Shown here in pieces: positions 12,790 through 23,639 of a DNA stretch of 64,000 nt. Source of the stretch: Cristatella mucedo (taxonomy: Eukaryota > Bryozoa > Phylactolaemata > Cristatellidae); assembly GCA_009760855.2 (NCBI GenBank), contig WPIO01000061.1, positions 1,553,501 to 1,617,500 of the forward strand, written 5' to 3'. The position numbers and the translations under genes were made by a program. Below the pieces are notes generated by a model, which searched no databases, was not told the DNA's origin, and was given only the letters and a program-made list of their open reading frames with translations. How positions within the stretch are numbered: the stretch's first letter is position 1; each line of letters opens with the position of its first letter.

Positions 12790-12912
12790 ATGTAAATGTA
12801 TGTCTGTAACTCCACAAAGACTATGTGGGTGTTACACAGGAGAGTTTTGTATAGTGCATTCACAGCCTAAGCGGCTTTCGGTACGCATTCGGTAGCCAAC
12901 ATACTTCATCTC
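12790..12912 (-). mobile_element. LINE-B 3' end fragment
   Basis: Only the 3' terminal block (about 120 bp) matching the ends at 7.04 and 35.1 kb. It directly follows a LINE-A tail in the same orientation. Confidence 0.7.
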
Positions 12913-13270
12913 CCGATTGCCGCCAACGAACATCAATCACCTCAACATGCCACGAGCAACTACCAAGAGATTAGTGCTAGGCTCAAGACAAAGTTGAACA
13001 AAAGTCGTCAACCTAACATGCATCACGATAGCCGACGACTTGAGGGCATGGCAAATCAAATCGAGGTAGCTATTTTGTCTCACCCCCTTCTCCATTCCTC
13101 CCTCTTTCATCTTGATCTATCTCCTCTCTCGTTCTCCCTTAACTCTTGTTCCCCTATTGCTCTCTTCCCAACTCCGAAAAAGCTGACAGTTAACAGCTGC
13201 TTCATCTCAAACACGGCACACGGGTCAGAGTTGCGAATTGCCAGGCTCATCTTTTCTGCCAACCACATAC

Positions 13271-13329
13271 CTGTCGATTTGAAATGATGTGTCAACTGCT
13301 GCACTGTCGCTGAGGCTACTCATCTTCAC
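13271..13329 (-). CDS. Candidate 59-nt internal exon, gene unknown
   Basis: A strong acceptor (cttcgttgcag) and donor (GACAG|GTATGT) enclose 19 codons plus 2 bases reading VKMSSLSDSAAVDTSFQID. Phase 0 in, phase 2 out. It lies downstream of the HSPA14-like gene on the same strand and shows no similarity to the missing HSPA14 C-terminus, so it would belong to another gene. It could also be chance. Confidence 0.28.
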
Positions 13330-13508
13330 CTGCAACGAAGACGAGTACCAAGTTGATAAACTTGCAACAAAACAATGAAGGACAATACGAGCGATAAATG
13401 ACAGCCAGCACTGATTTGAAAGCAACACACAATTCAGCCTCTGAACGGCAGAATTTGCCCTAACGGCTCATTCTCTGTCCCAACAATGCATATGAGCTAT
13501 AAGTGCCG

Positions 13509-13680
13509 ATGAGCGGCGGCTGCGGCAGCAGCAGCAGCACTGGGACACCGCTATATGGTGGAACGTGGACGGCAGCCAAACGTGAGCTAGACAAACTGAA
13601 CGACTTTGTCATTAATCAGCACCGGCAGTTGACCCTACAGCAGTACAAGCTGAGTACGTGCCTGATGACTCCCAACAGTA
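13509..13680 (+). CDS. Possible first exon, gene unknown
   Basis: ATG at 13509 opens MSGGCGSSSSTGTPLYGGTW followed by a charged helical stretch (AAKRELDKLNDFVINQHRQL). A GTACGT donor-like site follows QQYKL. The composition is protein-like, but there is no identified downstream exon and no recognised family. Confidence 0.22.
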
Positions 13681-13739
13681 ACGCACGGTGCAGCCCAAAG
13701 CCTACGGACTTGCCACCGAGCCATCGTTTTTTTTTTTAA

Positions 13740-15215
13740 TGATCCACTTTAGCACACACAGAAGCTTTGCCATAGCATTCGAACCTTTTTTGTCAAATGT
13801 ATGCCCTTAATAATGACCTAGGGCAGGTTTAAACAAGTCACAGAGTGACATAGGTTAAGAGCTAGCACTCCCTTTTTGACAACTACTACGAGCACCCAGG
13901 TGGGGTAGACCTTCCGCAGGGAATCAGTAGGCGCAATTTTTTTCCCGGTGCAGCATGATTAAAGACAATGGCTGTCAAAGATGACAGGGATACAGCCGAT
14001 AAAGCATCTGGCTCGGCCGTTGGGGCGTTTCTGTAGGTTGACACCATGGCTGGGTTTGCACAGGCTAAATACCTAAATACCGGGTAAGTTAAATCCTTAT
14101 GCCAAACCCATATGGTAAATGCAGATGGAAGTCTCTGACTGATTAGTACAGGTGTGGGTACACATAAATTAGTAGGTAAAGCACAAGTCGACTATCCGAT
14201 TGGTGCATGCCCACCTAAAGGTACTACAACGTGGGCAATCATCCACATGTTTTCATAACCAAATGTTGCTGTATATCATAACATGCATAACACTCTTAAT
14301 AGTTGGACAAAAATAAGAAATCAAGCGGTTAGCCAACCGAAGACTGCATCGATTGCCGTGAAGTAACAACTGCACTGGGGTCAAGTATCTCCCCTTCTGG
14401 CTAAGCTGGTGGCTATTTTCACTCTATAAAAATAGTAAGCAGCTTTGAAAGACCAGACTTCGACCGAAGCTAAAAGCTTTTTGATGGATCAATCTCCTGA
14501 GTCATCCTGGCTTAGCTGGCCCACATCCGAAAGAGCTAATCTCCAAGTTGGTCCTGGCTTGGGAGTTTTGCTGCCTGGCGCCGAGAGTCTAGAAGTCTTT
14601 CTGTGCACGGGTTTTGCCATCATCTGGAAGTAGCCAGTACAATAACCTCCAGGATATCGAAAGCATTAGAACATCCTGTTACCTTAATTGCTGAACGAAT
14701 GCTTATTTTTAGCCGTACTTGGTACAGTGGCAGCAATGCTATCTAAAATCGAAGTACGGCTCATTGATCAGACTCGGGACTTCAAAGGGCATCAGCAGTG
14801 TGCCGTAGTTACAGGAAGCACTCTGAATCGCTTCTTTATTCGCTTTCAAACGAGGGACTCGATTCTGAAAGCAGGTTGCCCAAAGGCTGCAACCCCCCCT
14901 TCCCTTAGCACTACGCAATTCCCAAGACCGTACGTATCGACCATGTGGCAGCCTTGTGCCGAGGCATCGTGCCACCTGAGAGCCAGTTCGTCAAAAATTC
15001 GAGCCAGGGATTGACTGTGCATGACCTGGTACCGGATGAGGTAAATGAACCCGTATCAACTTTGCCAGCAAACGTCATCTGCAATTTGGCACCCAACAAT
15101 TTGTGCACGCAATTTCTAACGCGCCTCGTCGAGCTCAAAGTCTCTCCCCCATCTCACGGTAGCTAGCTTAACTCTTTTTTTTGCATCGGTGAGCACAGGA
15201 CAGCCACGCTGTCAG
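13740..15215. other. Intergenic or 3' UTR sequence of the HSPA14-like gene
   Basis: No recognised coding. It would contain the 3' UTR, with the AATAAA at 14840-14835. Confidence 0.5.
14835..14840 (-). terminator. Possible poly(A) signal for the HSPA14-like gene
   Basis: AATAAA on the minus strand, about 380 nt past the tentative stop codon. Position is plausible but the hexamer is common by chance. Confidence 0.35.
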
Positions 15216-15220
15216 CTCCC

Positions 15221-15406
15221 TCACTGTTGCTGCTCTCGCTTCGGGTTCTGCAAAAACGTCACGTGCCATCTAGCTCCAGCTGCACGGGCGCCTCGTCCGC
15301 TGCTTTCGTGCTTGCTTGGCCATCTGCTGCTGCAAGCGTGGGTGCGTGCAGCAGCAGCTTTTGCCAATCTTGCGCTCCGGGTGCACCCACGGCGACCGGG
15401 CAACAA
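15221..15406 (-). other. HSPA14: Tentative last exon of the HSPA14-like gene
   Basis: With acceptor GTCGCAG and phase 0, 61 codons run to TGA at 15223-15221, ending [19 protein letters not shown] resembles the family's HVTC near the C-terminus and the remaining length is about right. However, the first part of this frame (Arg/Ser-rich) is less protein-like than another frame that reads APVQLELDG just before it. A frameshift or a different exon layout is therefore possible. Confidence 0.45.
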
Positions 15407-18400
15407 CTGCGACTTCAACTACCGAACTGCACAAGCAAGCCGACGCGCATGACATCCGTCCCAGGAAAGGAGGTCACTCGCGCGCACACACACACACACA
15501 CGCACAGAGTTCACTGTGAAGCCTCCAAGCACGACCGAGTTAGAATAGGTGCATACAGGAACAGCAGTACAGGCAGTACAGTACAGTAGCAGTACAATGT
15601 GCGTGCAGCCTTACGGTTCCCAGATGCCGGGGCATCGAGTCTGCAGAGCTCAACTCAAGTACTTCTAGGCTGAGCTCAGTACTGCCCGGGGGCACGAGAA
15701 ACTTCCGCCTCACACGTATTGGGAATGGCAGCATGCTTGCCAGCACCCTCGTGTACTCTCCGCCCTGAAAGCGGGCGTGACCGGTGAACCGCCTGAGCGC
15801 TGGGCTGGCAAGCCAGGATTGTGCGCTCGCGCAAGCAACATGGGTGGCAACGTCTGCATGGTTGAATCGGGCGACGGCCACGTGGGTGCGAGCCAGCAAG
15901 CGACAGCGTGATCCAAGTACTCACGTTGACTTTTATGCCAATCTCGCAGCTAATGCAGTCGACTGCAGCCACATTTTGCTTACCAGAGCCATCCTCGTGA
16001 CCAAGCAGAATGGCAGCCTATTATTTAAAAAAAATATAATGCATTTGAATAACATCCTCCTAAGAGAACTTAATATCTATTCAGGCGCTTCATATACGCC
16101 ATGGGACTCGAGCCCCAGACCTCGGTCGTTAAACACATTCACCTTCAAGGCAAACACCTTAACCACAGGGCCAAACCTAATAATAATAATGGTCATAATG
16201 ATAGGAATGAGATATTTGTATAGCACCAATAATTTCAGCACCTAGAAAGAGATTGAGCTCTCTGAGGGCACTTTATCAAGTATATTATTATTACTATTAT
16301 TATTATATTACATATGCACACCAAGGACGATGCACACAGACAGGGCAACCACTGTCATGAACAGGTGGGTTTTTATCTTCTCTTTAAATGTCAAGTCACG
16401 TGATGTCATGTCAGTGAGTTCAGGCTTGAGGAGCATACAAACTAAAAAAAAAGGCACGATTGATCCAAAGGACTTGAGGTTGGTTAGGTGCACAGGTAAA
16501 CGATATGAGTCAGACGAATGTGCAATGCAATGAAAAGCCTGACTAGAAAGTATTTCAGATAGGTAGAATAGGGAATGAGAATACGCCGGAGAATAGGGAA
16601 TGAGATACAAGTGAGTGACTTGACCTTGACGTCAACGAATGCTGCTTGATTGGGAGCCAGTGTAAGTCGGTGAGAAGTGGTGTAATATGGCAGTTGCAAC
16701 GTTCACGATAGACAAACCCAACTGTAGAGTTTTGCGCCAACTATAAGCAGCTTACCTCGCAGGCAGGAAGACCTCTGAATGGTTAGTGAAAGAAGTCTAA
16801 ATGGGATGCCACAAATGCACAGACCAGCAAGGCTGTGGTATCATTATCTAAGCAAGCCTACATTTTTGCAAGGTTAAAATAATAAAAGTAGGCGGCTTGA
16901 CTAAGACACTGATGCTGTCGCATAGTGAAAGGTCACTTTAGAAGAGGAAATGTAGATGCCACACAGATGTGTCGGTCAAGCCCATTTTGAGTGTTCTTTT
17001 TGGCTTCTAGCACTCGAATAACATTAGGTTTGGTCATAGCATAGTAAGTTAGTTACCGTCATTCAATTTGAGAAATTTTGCATTCAATTCAAGTCCATCC
17101 ACGTGAATGCCATCTGTATGAATGTCGGCATACATACTGCAAGGGAGTTGTGAGAGTTCGAAGTGCTAAAAGGAGGAGTCAAGAACAGGTACAGCTATGT
17201 ATAACCTACATACAAATGATTACATATTTTGAAAAAGGAGCAGACCTAGAATAGATCCTTGGGAGTACCACATGCTTTAAAGGTTCACCCAATGACATCC
17301 ATGCTCTGAAATCTCTCGCTGGGATAAAACCTCAACCACTGAAGTGCAGCGCTAGTGATGAACAGGCGAGATCACAGCTGCTCCATGTTATCAAATGCTA
17401 GGCAACGCTGATGGTGCAAGCCCAGAAACTGAGATGGTACGACACAAATGCACCGCAACACTAGTGACACCTACCTGTAACCAGTCTAGGTGCTGTGCAG
17501 GAACAAGATAGGAAACTGGCAATCATGCAATGCAATGGAGGTCGCACATACTAATCTAAGGCGCTGCTAATTCAAACGGTGCTCCGACAATGTGACTGAG
17601 AGATCCACAGCATTCTGATGCAAAGTAACTTAAAAAAAAACAAGCTTACTTCTTTCGCACTGCCAATCGCGATAACCTCATCACCAGGAATATTGTTGCG
17701 CAACGTTGCTGAAGGTAGGAAGTCATTCACCAGCTTCTGAATGCAGGGTGTCATCGTTGCTCCTCCAGACAGAACAACCTGAATTGAAGAAGTCACCGTA
17801 TAGCTGTTCTTAATACACTGCTGCTAAATGCTGCAATGACAATACGTCTCTAGCAGCAAAGCCCCTGGATTGAGAATTGGTTCTCTTAGGATACTGTTCA
17901 AGGGAGATTAATTATCAGCTATTTCTATCTATGCATGCATACGAAACGTACATGCACTCGAAACGTACATGCACTCAAATGCAAAAGTATTTGGACGGTC
18001 TATATTTTCTCGATTAGAAGCCCCCCCAAGACTGGACCTAAGCCGAGATGTTGGTTCTGTCTGCTAGTTATTGGATGTCCAAGAACGAATTGCAACAATA
18101 CTGATGAAATTTGTGGACAATACGCCCCCAAAATTAGCCAAAACACTTTGAGCTCTTTTAAAAATTTCGGGGATCTGTCCAGGGGAGAGCATCTAGAAAC
18201 GACCCTTCAACTGGTCAAGCCAAGTAAGAATGCAAAGTAATTTTAGGTACAGGTAATTTTAAAGCCAACTAATTAAGCTTCCTTGTTTCACCGGGAAGAT
18301 TCCAACAGTCAAGCCAAAGGTCAACAATTTGTCCAGCTTTGCAAGAGGTACAATTTATGGCATCTCACAAGGCTGGACACTCATACGGTCATATTGCTAC

Positions 18401-21400
18401 TACTCTATTAATACCAACGAGTTCAGTTCCGTACAACGTGAGGAAGTAAGTGAAGGCTGGATGGAAGGCCTGATCACGTGATGGAAGGCCCGATCACGCT
18501 TTTCTGTCGGACTGCGATAATTTGCCCCTACTGCCGTGCAAGCAGCAGGAGAGGGCAAAGCACCATGAAGGTCAAGACGAAACAGCAAGATATTTCCTTC
18601 CTTTGTAATCTCAAAGAATCGTACATAATTCATCGAGCTTTATTTTGCTGCTACTTCTATAATTCTGCAACTGTTTGCATGGCACGATCAAGATTCAAAA
18701 GCTATCAAAGCCTCAAACTCAAAAAGCCTTAAAAAATTCCTTGCAGCAAGTCTGGTTCTGTAAGCCTGGCTATAGCAGTAATTGGCTATCACATGGGCAC
18801 ACACACGCACACACACACACACGCACGCACACACACACACACGAAGAATCCAAACACACATTCATCATCCCTGCGATCCTAGCCACATTGGAGTGCTAAT
18901 TACGAGCAAGGCCGCACGTCTTACCTCGTGCACGTCGGCTTTAGTGAGTGCTGCAGCCTGCAGAGCCTCTTCAATTAGCGACTGGCAGGCGGCAAGAAGC
19001 CTCGTGCACAGCCCATCAAATCTGGCCCTGCAGAGGGCAATGAGAGAGAGAGAGTCAGGCGGTGGGTGGCAGCAGCGTGCCGTTCAAGGTGCCCGAGCTC
19101 GTGGATGTGTGGGAGCATTTGGCAAGTGCACAGCGGCAGCGGCAGAGGGGGACTCTCAGTAGCCACGTGGGCCACGAGCTGCAGCAGGTGCCGGCACGTA
19201 CCGGCCGATGCTCGACTGGAAGTCGACGCCCTCGTGAATCGACTCGACGAACACTGAGCCCGACGGCTGGCGGCTGAGCACGTGCTTGCACTGCTGGGCT
19301 GCGTTGGCCAGCTTGGCCATGGCTCGCTTGTTCTCGTTCAGGTCCATGCGATGGAGCCTGCGCGCACACGCAGACAATTTGCTGCTGCATCTCAGGCACA
19401 GCAGCGAGCAGGGGCGGCAGCTGCACACTCGGGGCTGATGGACATGACGAGGAGCAGGAATGAAGTGTGGCAGCATGCCGGGATAAAACCCCGTTTTAAT
19501 CGAAAAAATCGAGTTTTTCCCCATTAGAACCAATAACCGATTCGTCGGGCAAAAAATCGGTTTTCCATCCTTGCACAGGACAGGCAGCAGGCCGGCCATG
19601 CTGCCCGGACGTTTAGCCAGCATACGCTGGTCTAAAGTCATAAGACTGACTAGAATAATGATGGCCCATATTAATGACGAATAGCCGGAAGCTGGACACC
19701 AAAGCACAGGCAGCTAAAGCTGCACCCAGCTGCTTCGGTCGCATACTAATTATAACATAACACGGTCGCATAACTACCATACTAATACTACACTAATAAT
19801 AATAATAATAATACGTAACACTAATAATAATACATAACTACTATAGCGCTTCCTTGTCCAATGAGACAGGGGGAAAGGGGCAAGGAAGGGAGAGAAAATC
19901 GTGCACACGCGCAGCATATCACAAGCTTGCCTCGGACATAACCCGACCCCATCCCATAGGAAGACACGAGCTAGTCAAAACAAGGCAGTCACGTTTTCTG
20001 GCAGCCAAAGGCATGGCACTAGCGAAGCAGAAATTGAAACCACCAGCATTGAGCTTTGAGTCTTTCGGGCATGGCCAGTTGGCGTAAACATGCATCCACA
20101 GTGCTGCCTATCTCGTGTTTCAGCGAAGTTTCCAGTCGGGGGAGGGGAGGGTAGAGGAAGGTCGGCACAACGAGCAGCTCCCCAGTAAGTGTTGGCTGCA
20201 CGGCAAAAGCGAGTGGAGGAATGCAGGCACGCACACAGTGGCCGGTAGAGAAGTTGATGCAGACGGCAGATGTCACGTACACAATGGCAGGCGCCGTGGC
20301 TGCAGGCAGGGACGCAGACAGCGCCGACACAAGACACTCGCCTCTTAAACTCGCCCGCAAAATGCTCGGCCAGGGCACGGGTGAACTGCTGACCACCGAG
20401 CGAGTATGAGCGGCAGCAGCACAGCAGCCGGTACATGCCACCGACGACGGTCAGCAGTGAAGCGTCAGACGTCGTCTCTCCCATTCGAAGCACCAAGACG
20501 TTGCTGCATCGACAGGATGCGTGTGCACAACTGACGGCCAAGTTGAACACGGGCTCCAAAAGTGCCAGCAGCGACGAGGGGGGGGGGGGTTAAAAGGACC
20601 AACGGCCGGCATCGAGCATTGCTAACCAGCAGCAGCAGTCGCGATCAACAAGTAGGGCGCTAGAACACCTACCATTTTTCACTGCCATCGCGAGTCTCTT
20701 GGCCAATGTCGTAAGCGAGTGCAGCCGCGGCCGGCTCACAGATCGTTCGCAGAACCTTGAAGCCGCCCTTTGAGGCTGATCGGCTGTAATACGATACAGG
20801 AATGTGCGCCACAGCCGAAACGCTCCAGCAGGTGCCTTCCGAGTCCTCGAACGCGAGCGAGTTGCCATCGGCAGGGAGGGGTGACAATCTCAAAGAGGCA
20901 AAAACCCGTTGAAGCAGTCTGGAAAAATTGCTATCCTTTTGAGCAAAGATACGACTGACATAGAAGACAGAGGGATTCACAGCTAGTGCAGAGCCTACGT
21001 CCGACAGAGTGTATCGTTTGTCACTAAGCTAAGATACCGATCGCCCCACGACAGATAGATGATGCAGGCCTAGTTGATCTGATGTTCTGACTACAGGTGG
21101 CGTACATGTTCAGTGCACCTCCAATCCGACCATGAACGGATTTCAGCACGGGCAAACTGAGCCGTCCGACAGAGTGTATCATTTGTCACTAAGCTAAGAT
21201 ACCGATCGCCCCACGACAGATAGATGATGCAGGCCTAGTTGATCTGATGTTCTGACTACAGGTGGCACACATGCTCAGTGCACCTCCAATCCGACTATGA
21301 ACGGATTTCAGCACGGGCAAACTGAGCCTCAACGAAGAACACGAAGTGTATGTTAACTATCACAAGGCAAAGCTGTGAGCACGAATAGGAGCCACAATCT

Positions 21401-22797
21401 ACAGTGACTAAACCTGACTCTCGCTTACTTGTTAGAAGCAGACACCAGCAGCTCAGAGGGGAAAGGGGACGATGGCGGCGCACGTGACTAAACCGCCTTT
21501 GTGATTACGCTCATACCAACAAGCGATGGCGCTCACACGACTTTCTAAAAGCCCTTCCGCTACCAACCAGTGCAACTTACCTTAAGGACGCTTTCTGGGC
21601 TTCGGTGAAATCACTGGGCACGGCTATGACGGCGCTACCGCCGGCATCGCAGTCACCATGATGATGGGCTAGATCTGGCAACATAAAAAACTTGCGTACG
21701 GGGCCACTGTAAGTTATCATATCGAAAGCAGCACAACAGCTTTACTTTCACCTATGCCTCAGCACTAAGACATCTGTCATGTACACAGCAACATAAATAT
21801 GTAACTATGATGCACTGAGGGCGAGACTCCATGGTCGCACAAATGCGTTTAACACAGCTGCACGATCGTGGTCGTCACGCCGAACTACCTTGGAGAGTCT
21901 GAAAAAGGTCTTGGGCCACGTCTTCTGGCCCAACGACCGTGGTGTTGTTCTTATAAGCAACCTGATAGTACGGTCGGCCGTCTTTCATGACGATCTAAAA
22001 AAAACTACCAATATTATGATTCAGAGTTCGACAAGCTTGCGCACCGCTGAAGTTGGTTCAATCTGCCAGCGTCATACCTTGACCGGTGAGGCATCAACCA
22101 GTTGCTGCAGCCTAGAGCCGGCGTCTCCTGACTGAAAGCCGAGCATTTGCCTGACATTGCAAATCGTGTTCTGAGTATTACTTAGTAAGGCGTGCTTTGC
22201 AGCCAGCCCAACCACCTGCAGCAAAAATGAAAGTATGTAAGACCATGCTCGTACGCCGGTTTGGGGGCTACTACTTCCAGTGTTCAGCATTATGCAACGC
22301 CCAGGCGAATTGCTGGGACACGAGATACTCTGATGCAAGGATTTAGCGACTATGGATTCACCAGCCAAGAGGTGTCCTCTTCAGCGGGCGCTATACAGCA
22401 CAAGACGCTGCACAAGAACCAACCTTGTCGTGGTCAGTGAAGGCGACCATCGCGGGGGTCGTTCGGTCGCCGGCGTCATTGGCTATGACTTCTGTTTTTC
22501 CATCCTAGACATAAAGTACGCGTTACAAGACAAGGAGAAAGCGCGCAGAACGCCAGCTTTATCTCGGACGGACAGCTCGGAAGGCCAGATCTGGCAGACG
22601 ATTGTCTAGGACGACGGTAAGACGATTTGTTAGGCAATGGTACAGTTTCCCAGACCATGGACCTTTGGAAGGCTTAAGACTGCGAGATAAAGAGCGCGTG
22701 GTGCGTCGCGTTCAAAACCTAAGTCTTAAAAACTCGCCTTATGAACTGCAAGGCACGTCGACGTAGATCCAAATGAAATACCAAAGGCTGCAGCCAT
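15221..22797 (-). CDS. HSPA14: HSPA14-like Hsp70 family protein (13 exons, last one tentative)
   Basis: Cytosolic Hsp70-like ATPase; in animals HSPA14 (Hsp70L1) pairs with the J-protein DNAJC2/MPP11 as the ribosome-associated complex that assists nascent chains. Exons on the minus strand: 22797-22738, 22504-22424, 22215-22078, 21994-21889, 21674-21581, 20783-20673, 20503-20342, 19357-19202, 19027-18925, 17778-17650, 16017-15925, 15764-15615 and tentatively 15406-15221. Every join of exons 1-12 keeps frame and the total, 461 codons, matches the expected position in the family (about 509 aa overall). Visible motifs: start [20 protein letters not shown], phosphate-loop-side [14 protein letters not shown], nucleotide-binding [13 protein letters not shown], then [11 protein letters not shown] and [12 protein letters not shown]. 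The C-terminal substrate-binding part is short, as in HSPA14. Two introns begin with GC. A canonical HSPA1/HSPA8 is ruled out by the divergent phosphate motifs. Confidence 0.9.
16033..16183 (-). mobile_element. tRNA-headed SINE with LINE-A-like tail
   Basis: On the minus strand: a head resembling A box (TGTGGTTAAGGTGTTTG), a B box (GGGGCTCGAGTCCC), then AAGCGCCTGAATAGATATTA and an A/T end. It inserted next to HSPA14-like exon 11; its tail lies about 15-20 nt upstream of the exon's acceptor (exon from 16017). Confidence 0.72.
16310..17440 (-). mobile_element. LINE-A copy inside an HSPA14-like intron
   Basis: Minus-strand remnants include [16 protein letters not shown] and [20 protein letters not shown]. 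It sits in intron 10 between exons at 17650 and 16017. A separate plus-oriented LINE-A tail lies at 16235-16305, next to it. Confidence 0.7.
18796..18842. repeat. (CA)n microsatellite
   Basis: CA repeat with CGCA interruptions in an HSPA14-like intron. Confidence 0.9.
18925..19357 (-). other. HSPA14: HSPA14-like exons 8 and 9
   Basis: Exon 8 (19357-19202) encodes [18 protein letters not shown] and the [12 protein letters not shown] loop. Exon 9 (19027-18925) begins [12 protein letters not shown], the conserved 'RARFE.L' helix of Hsp70 subdomain IIB. The donor of exon 9 is CACGAG|GTAAGA. Confidence 0.88.
20342..20783 (-). other. HSPA14: HSPA14-like exons 6 and 7
   Basis: Exon 6 (20783-20673) carries [20 protein letters not shown]. 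Exon 7 (20503-20342) carries [13 protein letters not shown] and [13 protein letters not shown], the second phosphate-contact region and following helix. The usual Gly-Gly here is Gly-Glu. Exon 7 ends AAGAG followed by GCGAGT, a second GC donor. Confidence 0.86.
20999..21328. repeat. 165-bp tandem duplication in an HSPA14-like intron
   Basis: Two copies, 20999-21163 and 21164-21328, both starting GTCCGACAGAGTGTATC and ending CGGGCAAACTGAGCC, differing at only about five positions. It lies in the intron between exons 5 and 6, so coding is not affected. Confidence 0.93.
21581..21994 (-). other. HSPA14: HSPA14-like exons 4 and 5
   Basis: Exon 4 (21994-21889) encodes the [13 protein letters not shown] helix and ends in phase 1. 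Exon 5 (21674-21581) encodes [18 protein letters not shown], equivalent to the Hsp70 'VITVP..F...Q' strand, and ends in phase 2. Splice sites are canonical. Confidence 0.88.
22078..22504 (-). other. HSPA14: HSPA14-like exons 2 and 3
   Basis: Exon 2 (22504-22424, 27 codons) contains [14 protein letters not shown]. Exon 3 (22215-22078, 46 codons) begins [13 protein letters not shown], the family's 'GLAAK' segment of the ATPase domain. Acceptors are CTAG and TGCAG; donors are AAG|GTTGG and AAG|GTATG. Both exons start and end in phase 0. Confidence 0.9.
22738..22797 (-). other. HSPA14: HSPA14-like exon 1 (start codon)
   Basis: Twenty codons from ATG at 22797 (GGC-ATGGCT context) to a Lys codon, followed by GCGAGT. 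The next exon begins exactly in phase 0 at a TAG acceptor. No GT donor in this position keeps frame, so a GC donor is inferred. A GGGCGG box lies about 55 bp upstream (near 22850). Confidence 0.82.
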
Positions 22798-23439
22798 GCC
22801 GGCAACAGGAAGCCGCCGCTTAGCAATGTGAAGGCCACAGAAGAATGAATGGGCGGAGCTAAGAGGATACACTTGCCGGCGGCTTCAGCTGATTGGGTGG
22901 CTACCTAGAGAGCGCCGCGACGTCTTAAGTAACGTTCGTGCTACTCATATGTCATGTTGCGGGGATCCTCGATACGGCCACAAATGGGTTGTCCGACGGC
23001 CTCATCCAAGAATTTGGGGAAATCATTTTGCGTTAGCGATTAATAGAACTCGCCGGCTAGTTGAGTTCGGGTCTTCTGGTTCGAAGGCCGTTCCGTTGCC
23101 GCGAAAAAAAGGCTCACCCTGCGGAAATCCGAAAGGGGGCTGGATTTGGATTACAAATACGTCCTTAACCTCTTATGTTGTCCCCGAATCCCACACGTAG
23201 GCTGCTATTAGGTCGCTTAACCTCTGTCTTATTATTTTTATTATCAATATTATTATTATTATAGGAAGTCTGCACTAGACTAGAAGAACTAAAGCAATTT
23301 TTGCCCCGTCTCCCTTTTGCCGTTCCTTTCAAAGACACTGGAACGAGTAGTAGCAAACCGGTTAAAATTCTATATGTAAACTTCAAGCTCAGCAAATAAG
23401 TTCCGGTCGCGTGACAGAGCTAATCACTCTACCTGTGGA

Positions 23440-23625
23440 GTCTCTCTGCTACTTGTGCTGGATCTCTAGGCAAAGTTTGATAACATTTATCACCATGTCC
23501 TTCCTAAACGCCAAACATCTCCTGGGTATCAGTAGCCATGCACTGCAGCAGTGGTTTAGGTCCTACGTCAGTGGGAAAGTCCAAACCGCTGGCGTCTACG
23601 GGAAATTGCTGTCCGGAAGCTTCTA
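23440..23625 (+). mobile_element. LINE RT fragment (plus strand)
   Basis: Encodes a 'SSHALQQWFRSYVSGKVQTA' segment, equivalent to the RT 'ALxWFxSYLxxRxQ' block. Short and frameshifted; opposite in orientation to the neighbouring copy. Confidence 0.6.
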
Positions 23626-23639
23626 AAGGATGTTATAAT

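Larger units (their letters stand above)
15615..17778 (-). other. HSPA14: HSPA14-like exons 10, 11 and 12
   Basis: Exon 10 (17778-17650) has [11 protein letters not shown] and [16 protein letters not shown]. Exon 11 (16017-15925) has [10 protein letters not shown] and [13 protein letters not shown], aligning to the start of the substrate-binding domain. Exon 12 (15764-15615) has [19 protein letters not shown] and SLEVLELSS. All three are phase 0 at both ends. The intron between exons 10 and 11 houses LINE and SINE insertions. Confidence 0.86.

Noticed and set aside
14911-15138. Minus-strand frame near 15.0 kb as the HSPA14 C-terminal exon
   Set aside because: KLQMTFAGKVDTGS has only superficial resemblance and no acceptor in the right phase; the 15406-15221 frame has the HVT motif.
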